DNA of 64,000 bases from Codonopsis lanceolata (GCA_013146195.2 CM028377.1:168371824-168435823), one strand, 5' to 3'; shown: positions 43,801 through 55,640, numbered from the stretch's first letter. Numbers and translations: made by a program. Notes: generated by a model not told the origin, from the letters alone.

Positions 43801-44952
43801 TGCTGCCATTTCGGCTCAGGAAATCACTCTCTCAACTCAGCCTGATGTTGCTTGCTGGTGTCTAACCAACAAAGGCAACTTCACGTTTTTTTCAGCCTGG
43901 CAGCTCACCCGTCAAAAATGGCATGTTGCAGTTTCTAATCAGTTTATATGGCAGAAATATATCCCCAAAAAACTCAACATTTTCATGTGGCGCGTATGGG
44001 GGCAGAAATTGCTGCTCGATGAAAGTATTTTTAAAAAAGGAGTTCAGCTCGCATCCTGGTGTTCTTGTTGTCACATAGGTAATGCTGAATCTTACTCCCA
44101 TGTTTTCCTTAACAGCCCCATGGCGACTTATATATGGGATGTCTTCAATGGGCTTGGCGGTATTCGATCTCATTCTCCTTCAATCCATCAGACCTGTATT
44201 GCTTGGTGGTTCAAGGATAATAATTCTTTGCTGCACTCTTTAACTCCATCTTTCATTCTGTGGGAATTATGGAAGAATAGAAATTCCTGCTTGAAGAACG
44301 GGATTCGTCGACCCCCATGGATCTTAGTTGACAAAATAAAGACATCTATTATTCTTTCGCTTAAGAGTGCTGGGGTGTACCTATAGCCGGTGGCTCTTGG
44401 GATTTTCTATTTTCTACTCGTCTTGGTCGGGCTTCCTCGAAGACCATCCGATCTCTATGCTGGATCAAGCCTTCTCTGGGTGTGTTTAAGCTCAATTGTG
44501 ATGGTGCCAGTAGAGGTAATCCAGGTCCAGGATCTGGAGGAGGTATTATAAGGAATAGTTCGGGTGACATGTTGTTGGCTTTTTCTGAATTTTATGGCCA
44601 TTGTAGCAGTTTCCAGGCCGAATGTAAAGCTTTGCTTAATGGTCTTCGCTGGCTTCGCCTCAAAGGTTGGTCTCATTCAATTGTAGAAATTGACTACAAA
44701 GGTATTATTGATAGTATTAATGGAGGTGGGCATATATCATGGACCTGCATTTATTTGTTGCGTTCCATTAAGCAAATTATTCGGGATTTGGGGATTGTTA
44801 TTATTCACACCTATCGGGAGGCTAACGCTATGGCTGATGCTTGCGATCAGAGACGGGACTTTATGTTTGAAGCTATCAGTGATCTTCCTGCTCAGATTCG
44901 AGGTCTTATTGCTCTTGATAAGATTGGTACTGCTTATGTTCGCATTTCTTAA
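40893..44952 (+). pseudogene. LINE ORF2: endonuclease, reverse transcriptase, zf-RVT, RNase H
   Basis: The start at 40893 opens MTIKTLFWNLRGVGN, the L1 endonuclease N-terminus. GDFNIILEANEKIGG (about 41297) and SDHAPLLLSI (about 41550) are further endonuclease motifs. RT: RPISLCNFCNKVVSKILAAR (42415), IIKLDMAKAFDRVSW (42608), RGLRQGDPLSP (42786) and YFADDVVIFA (42935), with Phe in place of the first Tyr of Y-A-D-D. The zf-RVT region is around 43930-44200. RNase H (44480-44900): LNCDGASRGNPGPGSGGG, FQAECKALLNGLRWLR, VEIDYKG and EANAMADAC, so the catalytic D-E-D-D set is present. Frameshifts near 40980, 41290, 42330, 42870, 43320 and 43710 inactivate it. The RNase H frame (44482-44952) is intact. 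Confidence 0.9.
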
Positions 44953-45111
44953 TCCTTTTGTAGTTTATCTATGTAAGTTTCCTTTTCGAGGCAAGGCTCC
45001 TCCGTCCTCCCATTTATAAGGGCCAGGCTGGTTGTCCTCCTCAAGTTTGTAATTTATTTTCTAATCAATAAAATCTAGCAGGGTGTCGTCCCTGTTTCTA
45101 AAAAAAAAAAA

Positions 45112-45908
45112 TTGTTGAAAATACTAAGCATGACATTAAACTCACTTGCATTTTATCTTTAAATTTGTGTTCAGTTGGATTTTGTGCACCAAAAATGTCC
45201 AACAAAATCTCTGCTTCTATTCCAAAAAAACAAAAAACAAAAAACAAAAAACAAACGAGTGTGAACACAAATTTAACAATATTTTATCAACATGCAAATC
45301 TTAGAAATCATAATTATGTAGGAAAATTGTACTGAATGTGATTTGGCATGATTTTTTTATTTATGGATCATTTGTATAATGACAAAGTTAAATGTTGAAT
45401 TGTGGCCAGCTTGGTGAGAAAATTGAAATCGTATATTTATATGTCTAAATAAGTGTTTGAAGGAAGGAAAAAGTATTGTGTTGGAATTGGTTAGAAAAAA
45501 CCAAACTTGAATCTATCCCACATGGAAAAATAACAAATTACTTTGGCTAGTATATAAGAAATATTGTAAGAGGTTAAGTGAGAATAAAATCATGTAATAT
45601 TTGTTGCCAAATGGATATCGAAGAAACACGTACTTGGAAGATGTATGAGAAAATCTGTTTGTACCATGAGATTGAGTTGATACAAAACACAAACAAATAA
45701 ATGTTGTCTAGTGTTTGTACTTTGGTTGATGGTTGATGACCAAGGTACTTGATAGGGTGATCTATTGGAAAGAACATAACTAGGTGGTCTATTAATGATG
45801 TTGAAATAGTGAGAACACCATCTCCCCTGAATTCGTGATCACCAAGGTATCTACATATTCTTTCAGCTAGTTTGCCAATGGTAATGGATGTTCTCTCCAA
45901 TTCGGGCC
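45112..45908. other. Decayed LTR-like debris
   Basis: Around 45475-45560 the words TGTTGGAATTGGTTAG, CTATCCCACATGGAAAAATA and TAGTATATAAGAA follow one another. They parallel GTGTTGGAAGTTGG, TATCCCACATTGGAAAA and TTATATATAAG in the copia LTR at 39030-39090. I read this as the core of an old related LTR. The rest is unassigned AT-rich DNA with a short (AAAAACA)n run at 45220-45255. Confidence 0.5.
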
Positions 45909-46060
45909 TCTATTCTATTTTGATATGTCTTATTTAAAAAGTCAATTTATAAAAAATAATACATAAAAGTATCATTTTATTACTAATGGGCTATTCAAAG
46001 TGTTATTTTCTTAAAAAGTCTGACTTTCAAGCATGAACTCTTTTCCCAAAACCGAGGGAG
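45909..46060. mobile_element. MITE, 5'-truncated copy of the 61670 family
   Basis: Aligns over about 150 bases with the inverted copy at 61670-61850 (shared TATCATTTTATTACTAA- and CTTAAAAAGT-type blocks) and ends GAGGGAG followed by TA at 46061. The outer 25-30 bases of the other end are missing. Confidence 0.7.
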
Positions 46061-46062
46061 TA

Positions 46063-46525
46063 TTTGATATTTCAAAATCTAAGTAGTGTGTTAACGTTGT
46101 TGTAGTGGATGAATCAAAGCTATCAGATTATTTACCATTCACATTTTGTTGAGATGTTTCTGTGTAAGTTTTATGTTGTTGATTGATAATCTTCATTTCG
46201 ATGAAGGTATAGTGGATGATTGGAATTGACTTTCATCAAGATCATATAAAAAAGAAACCTCATTTTCTAGAGTAGAACAGCAATCGTTGTCTCTCTTCTG
46301 TAATTTCCTCCTTGTTCACCTAGGCAATTTGAATGAAGACTCGGGTCGGGGTATTACTTTTATTGATTAAAATTGGGAATTTTGGAAGAAATCAATTATC
46401 GCGAAAGCTAAATTTTTACAAAAATTGGCAAACGGAGATCAGAATCTTTAGATACCACTATAGATTTGATGCAAATTGATAAAGATTTAGAAAAATGAAG
46501 AACAAGATAGATTGAGTATTGAAAC
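46063..46525. other. Unassigned spacer
   Basis: No gene or repeat recognised in these 460 bases. They include the left TSD ATTGAAAC of the next element. Confidence 0.5.
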
Positions 46526-46858
46526 TAGAGGTGCACGTGCTTCAGTCTTGGCCAAAACCGTGAACCAAACCACACTCCCTCAATTTCAAAATTCTCAAAC
46601 CGAATTGAGCCGACCAACGATTGGAACCGAACCACAGTTTGGTTTTGTTTGGTTCGGTTTTATGGTTTGACAGAAAATCAAATTAATTATGTTAGAAAAT
46701 ATTTAAAAATAGACAAATAAATTTTTAATCAGTAGATTAACATCAAATATTAATAAACAAATAGCCAAACTTTCTATTACACACATGAAAAATTAACAAA
46801 CAATGAAATGCAAGTCAAGATATGATTTGAATTCCATGATATTATGCATTATTATTTT

Positions 46859-46936
<78 letters not shown>

Positions 46937-47131
46937 AAAATACATATATATTATATATAATAAATAATCAAATAAAACATTGTTCGGTTTGGAAACATAA
47001 ACCATGAACCGACCCGAACCGATTAGTTTGTGAATTTTGAAAACCAAAATTGAATCGTTTTGAACCAAAATCGAATCGTCTTGAACTAAAACTGGTTTGG
47101 TTCAATTCAGTGGTTCGGCTATACGCCCCTA
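46526..47131. mobile_element. hAT-type MITE with internal TA microsatellite
   Basis: Ends TAGAGGTGCACGTGC and, read inward, TAGGGGCGTATAGCC, with subterminal words of the GGTTCGGTTTGG/CCGAACCG type on both sides. The octamers ATTGAAAC (46518-46525) and ATTGAAAT (47132-47139) match at 7 of 8, as expected of a hAT TSD. 606 bp, no ORF. A (TA)n tract fills 46862-46934. Confidence 0.85.
46862..46934. repeat. (TA)n microsatellite inside the hAT MITE
   Basis: About 36 TA units. Expansion inside the element accounts for much of its length. Confidence 0.93.
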
Positions 47132-47149
47132 ATTGAAATTGTTTTTCAT

Positions 47150-48408
47150 TGTTAGTCCCATTGGGAACAATAATAAGCTAGAAGGGGGGTTGAATAGCTT
47201 ATTAACACTTAAAACTTTTCGTAATAATTCCCAAAACAAACACTTGCAATCTATTAAGAAGATTGAAGTAGCGGAAGACTTGTAAGGACGACAGACTAAG
47301 TCTGCTGGTGAAGCACTACCGGTAGACTTAGCTGATTACTTAAGTTTACTGCTAAAAGGAATAAGTAAATACAATGAAGATAAGATAAAACAGTAAGTTA
47401 TGAACACATGTATTTTGAGATGGTTTGCACTATAAAGAGTGCTACGTCCACCACCAAAGCAGTCAACCTTGAATTTAAATGTGCACTATATTTTCTACTA
47501 GTTCTATTATAGAAATATCAAATGGATCGTGTACAAATTATTTGACTTGTGTTTGGGGGTGGGGAAATTGAATATCTAGATAAACAAAATATTCAATGTG
47601 CACAAGAATAGTAAAGATTACAACAATAAGAAGTAAATGATTAAGAGTTGATGCAGATCTTCTTGTTGTTGTTGAGGACTTCGTTGATCAGTTAATGATC
47701 TCTTGAATGCACTGAGTATAAAGCTTGATGTTGTTGGTAGATTCAGAGCATTATTTTCTTCAGTCTTCAATGGCAGTGTTTATAGCTGTGCATCCTTGAG
47801 ACGTTGGGGAAGACGAAGTGAGTAACTACTCTATTAGGTTAATTGCATTAAATGCCTGGAGCTGCTTTGTTGACTTCATCTTCAACTAGGGCTGATCAGA
47901 GAATAGAGAGGAGTAGGTGCAGCAACCGGCAGGAATGAGACAAACAGAGTTGCAGATCTGCAGTAGTTGGTACAGTCTGGTTGTGTCAGACTGTACACCT
48001 GCTCTACCACATTCAGGAGGCGAAAGTCTTCATGTTTTTTCGAAAAAGCTGGAGGGGTGTGTCTAAGAAGTCAAGCGCTGATTCAAAGATGGATTCAATT
48101 CAAATTCAAACTATTTAATAATTGAATTAAATAATCCACTTAAACTTGGTATCTGGAAGAGCTGGACACATCACGCTTTCCAAGTGCAGACAAGGTCTGC
48201 CGCTACCACTGGAGGCTGCTTGAAGTCTGCTAGTGAAGCCTTCAGCCGAAGTCTTCTGCTAAAACCTGTGAAGTCTAGAAAACTATTCAAAAGCAAAGTT
48301 TTATACACAGTTGTCACGCTAAATGGTACGCAGCCCATTTAGCCACTAAGTATAGAACCTAATATAATGAATGAATAAATGCAAATCAAAATACAATGAG
48401 AAACAACA
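47150..48408 (-). repeat. 3' LTR of the minus-strand Sirevirus-like element
   Basis: On the minus strand it starts TGTTGTTTCTCATTG (48408) after the purine tract and ends CCCAATGGGACTAACA (47150); 1259 bp. A TATA-type word GCTATAAACACTG lies near 47780. AGTCTGCTGGTGAAG and GTAGACTTAG words recur. Length and end sequence parallel the LTR at 21154-22203. Confidence 0.75.
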
Positions 48409-48422
48409 ATCTCCTCATATTT
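48409..48422 (-). other. Polypurine tract of the minus-strand Sirevirus-like element
   Basis: Minus-strand ATATGAGGAGATTG directly before the LTR; a weaker form of the AGGGGGAGATTG tract usual in copia elements. Confidence 0.65.
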
Positions 48423-48798
48423 GCATCTGATCATTATTACTTACAAGTGAGGGCTATGAAAACTTTTAGGATATTTAATAGCATGTCAGAAAAATATTTC
48501 TAAGTTTTATAACAGCAGACATGCCTCTATCAAAAAGAAAACACCTCAAATGTAACAACTAATCTAAGTGCTTACAACAGAAGAGATATAAAGAACAAGC
48601 ACAAGGATTAGAGATAAACAGTTCAAATGAATTTAAACTGGATGTTTAAATTCTAAGCAGATGTATGAATTTAAATAACAAGAATTTAAACAGTAGATAT
48701 TTTTGAAAAGAATGTACTTCTGTATTTCAAACGAGAAGTTTAATTTGTACAGAGTTTTTAAAAAATAGGTACAAAGGTTAGGGATAGAAAGATATAAG

Positions 48799-51700
48799 CT
48801 ACCAAGGCCTTTTTCCCTTTCCTTTGGCTGCTTTATCAGCTACTTCTCTTTCTTGGCGTAGACGCTCAAGTTCTTGAACTCTTCTAGTGTATTCTTCATC
48901 AGCAGAGGTTGTTAGTCTAGTGGAGCGAGAACGGTAGTCAAGTTTTTCCCACAGTCTGTTGTTCTCCTCCATCAGAGTTCGGTTCATAAACGTTAGTTGT
49001 CTCTCCTCCGTGATGGCCAGATCACGTTCGCGCTCAGCATTGATCCGATCATGTGACGCATTGAGAGCGTGATTGTTGAGTTATAGAACAGGAGAGCGTC
49101 TGTGACCCAGGCGAAGGGTGATGTTGTGGTAGAGTTGGTAGAAAAGAGTAGAGCAGAGTCTAACACACTCGTTACATTGAGCTTCCATGTTGATCTTCAA
49201 ATCGGTAGACTCGTGCCTCATTTCTCCAAACTTGGTCCATACATCCTCTTGGAATTGGCGGAGGATGGCGGCATTCCTGTTTGCAGCCTTGGACGTTGTA
49301 GTTGCAAGCTCTACAGCAGCTATGGAGATACTGGTAAGCTCTCCCAGTCTGTTGTATATGGCGTTTAGGAGGCTTAGGATCTCTGAGTTTGCCGGTTGGG
49401 ATGGAGAAGGGTCGAGGCCAACATGAATATGCTCAAGTTCTGCATACGAGGCGGCGTCGGCAGTGTTAACAGGGCGGAAGGGCTGTTTGAGGAGGGGAGT
49501 GGCTGAGTTGGAAGTGGAAGAAGAGTCAGATGTTGGGAATGTATGGGTAGAAGGGGAATTGGATTGAGGTGGGGATGAAGGAGGAGTTGGGGGATTTCAA
49601 TATATGTGTCTGAATGATCACAGATATTGGAGGGGGTTGGTAGGGGTTCAGTTGAGAACCAGAAGGAAGGAGAGGGATAAAAAAGGGCTTCTGGTCTCAC
49701 AGGTTGAGGTTGTGGAGGAGGGAGAGCAGGTTTGGCGAAGAGTTCTGTTACCGACGAAAGTTTAAATATGAACTTCGTGGCAGCAGAGGATAGGATGGGG
49801 GAAACCAGGGGATGAGTTAGGAATGGGGAATGGGTCTGTTCGAAAGGGTAGAGTTGTTTTGGGTAGGAGTGGGTAAGTGAAGGGTAGAGGGGTTTGGAGA
49901 ATAGTTGAAGGGAGAGGGAGGTGTTGGAGTAGATGATCTGGTAGGCTCCTCTTGAGGGATAGACTCCTCAAGAGTGATTGGCTCCTCATAAGGGATAGAC
50001 TCCTCCGGAGGGGGTGATTCCATCTAAGTAGATGACTCAGTAAGATGGGTTCGAGAAGGGGTAGATTGGTTACCGCCAGAGCCTTCACCGCCTCGGCCAG
50101 ACAAGAGATGGCTGTTTCATCGGCAGAGATGACGGGGTCTGCTAGTGGCTTGGTCGGTAGGCCTTTACGCAATCATCGGCGTTTAGGCTTGGGTGATGGT
50201 GAGGATTAGTCAGAAGATGATTTACGTTTTGGGGTTTGGGATAGCTGAGGAGTGGAGGTTGTTGGTTCAGGATTGGATGGCTGGGGAGAAGGTGGTTCAG
50301 CAGCAGCAGAGGAGCTGCCAGCAGACTTTGCACGTCTACTGGCCTTCAGTTCATTCCGTATCCATTCAGCGTGAAGCTCGTTTGTTTCCGCTTCCAGCCT
50401 AGCCTTGTTAGCAGCATCAGCCTTGGTCTTTGCAAAGATGTCAGCCAAGACTTCAGTCTAATCTGGCGAGAAACCAGTTGCCTTTTTGTCTTGAGCAACC
50501 TTTCGCCACTTCCACATGTGCTCTGACTCGTCTGCTAGCTCTCGGGCTTCTTGCAAGATGTCACGGGCAACGGTAGAGGTTGCTTTCTAAAATCTTGCCT
50601 TGGCTCCACGGATGGTTGTACTGGCATCGTCATACGTGTCCATGTCGAACCGCATGACCATCATGGGAGTGGGCTTTGCTATCTTTTTTGCAGCAATGTT
50701 TGGGAGCCCTCTTTACTGCCTCCTCTTGTTCTCATGTTCAACATATTTGTTGAGGAATGTAGCAGTCAGTTGTTTGTACTTGGACATATTGATAAGCTCG
50801 TCTGGCTGAACGACAGACTTGATTTTTTCTGTATCCCTTAGCAGGGAGTTGATGAGCCGGACAATGGGCCTCTTGGTGTAGGGGCTATCCTTCACAGTAG
50901 CAATGTAATTGCGAAGCTCATTGAAGATAATGGCCCCGTAGTTGAGTTGAGTCCTCTGATGAATGGCTCTTGAAATGTTGAGCTGTTGGGTTGTGAAGAT
51001 GTCGTGGGCCCCGTTCTTGAATAGCAGGGAATTGTCCAGCAGATGACTGGAACAGTAGACTTCTAAGGGAAAGACGTTCCTCGGCATTTTGCCTTGAGGT
51101 TCCCTTGGAATATTGATTCCCCTCATTTCTTCCCAGGCTCTGTTAGCCTCAGCAATGGATAGCTCTATATCTCCACCATAGTGAACTCCAATGACTTTGG
51201 ATATCACCTTGGTAGAGAGAGAGAAGGGAAATCCACGAATCCATCCTCGGATGACAGATGGAGTCTTGGGGTTGATTTCCATCTGCTGATAGAATTCTTC
51301 AGCGAGGAGGTTGTTGTAGTCTTCGTCATGGAGATAGAAGAAGGGGAGAATCCCAAACTCGTTCATGTCGTCACACATTTTTGCTCCGACAGCAAATGTG
51401 CGAACAGTCGTCAGGTCAATGTACATGCCTGGGAGGTACATCTTTGGTTCCAGCTCCTGAATGATATCGTGAGGATATAGCAGGATAGAGAGGAAACCCA
51501 GGAACGTTGACAGAAGGGTTAGGGTGAATGACTTGTTCTGGGTCAAGCACCTTCTTTTTGCCGGTATTAGCCTTGGCAGATGATTTCACCTACAAAAACC
51601 ATTTTCAGAAATTAGGGCTTTTCCCTCGCTAGAACAAACAACCAAAGATTTCATTTTTAAGAAATAAAATAAATTTTCAGACAGAAAAATTGAAACCCTT

Positions 51701-51934
51701 GAATGTTTGGAGAGTTAAGTGCAGAGAAACATCAACAGATAATTCTCGAAGAAATAAGTATTTAAAGTACAAAGAAAATTGTTGGTTTCAAGGTTTAGAG
51801 ATAGACAACAATGGCGGAAACAGCCAGGATACGCAAAGCGTCCTTTCAGATTCCTCAAGAATATGACTCAGAAGAAGAAATAATAAGCATAAATCAAAAG
51901 AGAGTAAACTAATGAGTATCGAAAAGCTTACCAT
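48799..51934 (-). pseudogene. Third (envelope-position) ORF of the Sirevirus-like element, with intron
   Basis: On the minus strand the ATG at 51934-51932 is followed immediately by a GTAAGC donor. An acceptor TTTTTGTAG precedes 51589, so the 342-base intron would leave only the start codon in exon 1. Exon 2 opens with a basic segment (VKSSAKANTGKKK), then a folded region (51500-50720; MYLPGMYIDLTTVRTFAVG, WIRGFPFSLSTKVISKVIGV), resembling the putative plant transposon protein domain (Transposase_32 type). A long Pro/Ser/Glu-rich middle follows (50330-49370), then a C-terminal coiled coil (MEENNRLWEKLDYRSR to RVQELERLRQEREVADKAAK, ending at 48799). A frameshift near 51490 and two or three stops inactivate it. 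The central proline-rich part and C-terminal coiled coil recall Sirevirus envelope-like proteins; no membrane segment is seen. Confidence 0.6.
51590..51931 (-). other. Putative intron directly after the start codon of the third ORF
   Basis: Minus-strand ATG|GTAAGC ... TTTTTGTAG|GTGAAATC; 342 bases, T-rich. The ATG is preceded by CAACA, a fair plant start context. The intron is inferred from signals only. Confidence 0.45.
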
Positions 51935-52345
51935 TGTTGCTGTAAGGAAGAAGAAGCAAAATATTATCGAATAGAGGAAGCAGTTGTAGAGGAAAACTAA
52001 GGGTTTGAGTAGAGAGAGAATATCTAAGAGAAAGGGTCTGTGAAAGTTTTGAAAAAAGCGGTTCAAAGTCTATTTAAAGGATAAGAAAAGTCATTTTAGC
52101 GAAAATGCCTTGGATGATTGACGGGTGTCTTTCAAAAGGTTTTTAACTTAAGATTTTTTTTTTCAAAGTAACAATAAAAGGTGACTTTTAACCCCTTTGC
52201 CTTTTTAGAAAAACTTTTACCCTTTAATAGACTTAAAACTGAGATACTAACATGGTCTTAACGTAGTTGAGCTATATCATTAACAAAGTTAGTAACAATT
52301 AAGTCTGCTGGTATGAAAGAAAACTTGTAAACTTAAAAATAAACT
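51935..52345 (-). other. Spacer between pol and the third ORF
   Basis: Noncoding and rich in A/T runs. It probably holds the promoter or splice acceptor for expression of the third ORF. A GTTTTTAACTT-type AT stretch is at 52135-52180. No clear TATA box. Confidence 0.4.
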
Positions 52346-55300
52346 TTAAGTTGTAGGATCAATCATACCAAGATTTCTCCTTAAATAAGCGAACGTGGTA
52401 GCATCCAGTGGTTTGGTGAGAATATCAGCCAATTGATGTTCAGTTGGAACATATTTCAAACTGATGTTACCTTTTTCCACATGATCTTTGAGGAAATGAT
52501 AACAAATATCAATGTGCTTTATCTTTAAGTGCATCACTGGATTCTTTGAGACTGAAATTGCAGAAGTGTTGTCACACATAATGGGATAATTTGCAGTCTT
52601 GATGTTGTAGTCCACTAGTTGCTGCTTCATCCAAAGTAGTTGAGAGCAACAATGCCGGCAAAGAATGTATTTTCGCCTCGTGGTTGAGTTTGCAACTGAT
52701 CCTTGCTTTTTGCATAACCAGGAGACAAGTCTATTTCCAAGAAATTGACAAGTCTCACTAGTGCTTCTTCTGCTAACTTTGCTGCATAGTCTACATCTGA
52801 ATACCCAACAAGATCAAAGTTGTTCCTTTTCGAATGCCAGATACCCAGATTTGTAGTTGTTGAAACATATCTGATGATACGTTTAGCAGCAAGCAAATGT
52901 GATTCCTTTGGATCTGCCTGAAATCTAGCACAAACACAAACAGCAAACATTATATCAGGTCTAATGGCAGTAAGGTAAAGAAGTGAACCTATGATTCCTC
53001 GATATTTGGTCACGTTCTCTTGCTTTCCCTTCTCATTTTTGTCAAGATGGCAGTCAGTAGACATTGGTGTCTCGAATCATTTAGTTGAATCAAGACCAAA
53101 TTTCTTGATAAGTTCTTTTGCATATTTGGTTTGGCTGATGAAGATCCCGTCTGAAGTCTATTGAATCTAAAGTCCTCGAAAGTAGGTGAGCTCTCACATC
53201 ATGCTCATCTCGAACTTGCTTTGCATCAGCTTCTCGAATCTCTTGCACATGCTTTGATTAGTAGATCCAAAGATGATGTCGTCCACATAGATTTGTACCA
53301 GAAGAGAATGACCTTTGTTCTTGAGGATGAACAGAGTTGTGTCTATTCTTCCTCTTACGAATCCTTGTTCAATTAAGAACTTGGATAGAGTTTCGTACCA
53401 AGCTCTGGGAGCTTGTTTGAGGCCATAGAGTGTTTTCTTGAGTCGGTAAACTTGATCATGTTTGTCTTGGATGACAAAACCTGGAGGTTGTTCAACATAT
53501 ACCGATTTCTTGAAGATCACCATTGAGTAAGGCACTCTTTACATCCATTTGATATACTTTGAAGTCCATGAACGACGCATAGGCTAGAAAGAGTTTGATT
53601 AGCTCTAATCTAGCAACAGGAGCAAAATTTTCATCAAAGTCAATTCCTTCTTCGTGTCGGTAGCCCTGAGCAACCAGTCTAGCTTTGTTTCTTGTGACAT
53701 TTCCATCTTCATCTCTCTTGTTCCTGAATACCCATTTGGTGCCTATGACTAGATGGTCAGTAGGTCTTTGAACTAAGCTCCACACTTTGCATCTTTCAAA
53801 CTGGTTCAGCTCCTCTTGCATAGCTTCAATCAAGTAATGGTCTTTGATAGCTTCATCAATCTTCTTTGGCTCGATTTCAAACACGAATGCGAAGGCAAAC
53901 ATAGTCTCATTTCGAACACTACTTCTTGTACGAACTCCTGAGTTGAGATCACCAATGATTTGAGAGATGGGGTGATCTCTTGTTTCAATAACAGCTAGAG
54001 GAAGATTACTTCTAGTTCTTCCCTTAAAGATTATGTAAAGGTAGAGAAGGAGATTCACCAAAATCAGATTCAGAAGAGATATGATCTTCGAGACCTTCAT
54101 TTTCTAGTAAATAAGAAGGGTGAGTGATCTACAAAGGTGTTTGGCGTAGAACAGAAGAGATAGGTTCAGAGTCAACAGAAGGGTTGGAAGAGGTACCAGC
54201 AGAGTTGAAGTCTACTGGTACTGGATTAGCAGAACTTGAAGAGTCTGCAGTTGGAGGATTCTGAGGTGAAGAAGAAGTAGAAGCTTTATTTGTACCTGTC
54301 TCAATATCATCATAATCATCAACAACATTTGGAGCCTTTCGAGGCTCTAATAGATCATATTCATCAAAAGTAACATACATATATTCTAAAATTTTCAAAG
54401 AAGTTTTGTTAAATATGCGAAATGCTTTTGAATGATTGGAATAGCCTAGAAAATTCCTTCGTCTGATTTTGAATCAAATTTGCCTCTATATTCTCTTCCA
54501 TTATATAGAATAAAACATTTACAGCCGAAGATTTTGAAAATCCTATATTTGGGCTTTTCTTCTCCATATTTCATATGGAGTTTTGTTATAGAATTTGTTT
54601 ACTAGGGATCGATTCTGAGTGAAACATGCACTGAGCTTCCGCCTGTATATTTTGGTAGTCTAGCTTCTGCCAGCATAGTTCTTGCTGCTTCAATGAGTGT
54701 TCTGTTCTTCTGTTCAGCTACACCATTTTGTTGAGGAGTTCCGACAGCAGAGAAGTTGTGGCCGATCACGTGGTCATCACAATATCTTTCAACACCGTTG
54801 TTTTTTAATTCATTATCATTGTCTGATCTGATGTCACTTATGTCTTCAAGCTTTTGAGTTTGAAGTCTTCTGAAAATAGCGGTGACTAGATCATATGTCT
54901 CATCCTTTGAGGTCATTGTTTCGATCCAGGTGAATCTAGTAGTCATCAACTACTACAAGTGTATACTTGTCTCCGAAGATACTAACGGTAGTGATTGGTC
55001 AAAAAGAGATCCATGTGAAGAAGTTGAAGAGGTCTGGAAGTTGACATAAATGACTTGCTCTTGAAGGAAGACTTGGAGACTTTCCCTAACTGGAAAGCTT
55101 TGCAACTTCTGTCGTGGCCGGCAGACACCGTAGGTAGACCTTTGACAAGCACATATTTGGAGAGCTTGGAGAGGTAGTTGAAGTAGAAGAGACTGAGACG
55201 CTTGTGCCAAGGTCAACTGTTGTCACGAATGTTGTTAGCAACTAGGCAAAGGCTGGAAGATCTCCCTAGAAGGTTTAATTCCATGACATAGACGTTTCCT

Positions 55301-55640
55301 TGTCTATCGCTTCTACACAAGGCCAATGTCTGAGCAGATTCACGATCTTTGATGAGACATTGGTTGGAGGAGAATTGACAGATAAGACCTTTATCGCAGA
55401 ATTGGGATATGCTCATAAGATTATGCTTTAAGCCATTCACTAGAAAAACTTTACTGATGGAGAGACTTCCTCTAGTGATTGAGCCATACCCAATCGTTTT
55501 CCCTCTTGCATTGTCACCAAATATCACCATAGGACCTTTAGCTTCACCTATATCTGAGAGTAGACTTCTGTTCCCTATCATGTGCCTTGAAAAGCCACTG
55601 TCGAGATACCATATGTCCTTATCTTCTGAATCAGAGCCTA
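52346..55640 (-). pseudogene. pol of the minus-strand Sirevirus-like element: protease to RNase H
   Basis: In minus-strand order: protease IWYLDSGFSRHMIG with the catalytic D-S-G intact (about 55610); VNGLKHNLMSISQFCDKG and the pre-integrase region (55430-55210); integrase second Asp in IRSDNDNELKN (about 54830) and catalytic Glu in GTPQQNGVAEQKNRTLIEAA (about 54730); RT TKWVFRNKRDEDGN (53720), QMDVKSALLNGDLQE (53550), YVEQPPGFV (53480), YVDDIIFGSTN (53290); connection and RNase H SLLYLTAIRPDIMFAV (52970), GYSDVDYA (52800), IMCDNTSAISVSKNPVMHLK (52560), LADILTKPL (52430), with the end at 52346. Frameshifts near 55210, 54600, 53500, 53180, 52700 and 52640 inactivate it. It is better preserved than the plus-strand copy. 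Confidence 0.9.

Larger units (their letters stand above)
39373..45111 (+). mobile_element. L1 LINE, nearly full length with poly-A
   Basis: 5' UTR, ORF1 (39527-40635), ORF2 (40893-44952) with endonuclease, RT, zf-RVT and RNase H, a short 3' UTR with AATAAAATC and a poly-A run at 45100-45111. It abuts the copia LTR exactly or within a few bases. No target duplication could be matched. Confidence 0.9.

Noticed and set aside
46793..47068. Minus-strand open frame with a Tyr-Ile run
   Set aside because: Created by the TA microsatellite inside the hAT MITE.
47145..47149. TSD of the minus-strand Sirevirus-like element
   Set aside because: The other flank is lost in the gap, so TTCAT cannot be confirmed.
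50551..51480. Plus-strand frames of 69-99 codons with hydrophobic stretches
   Set aside because: Complement of the third ORF, which has the coherent domains.
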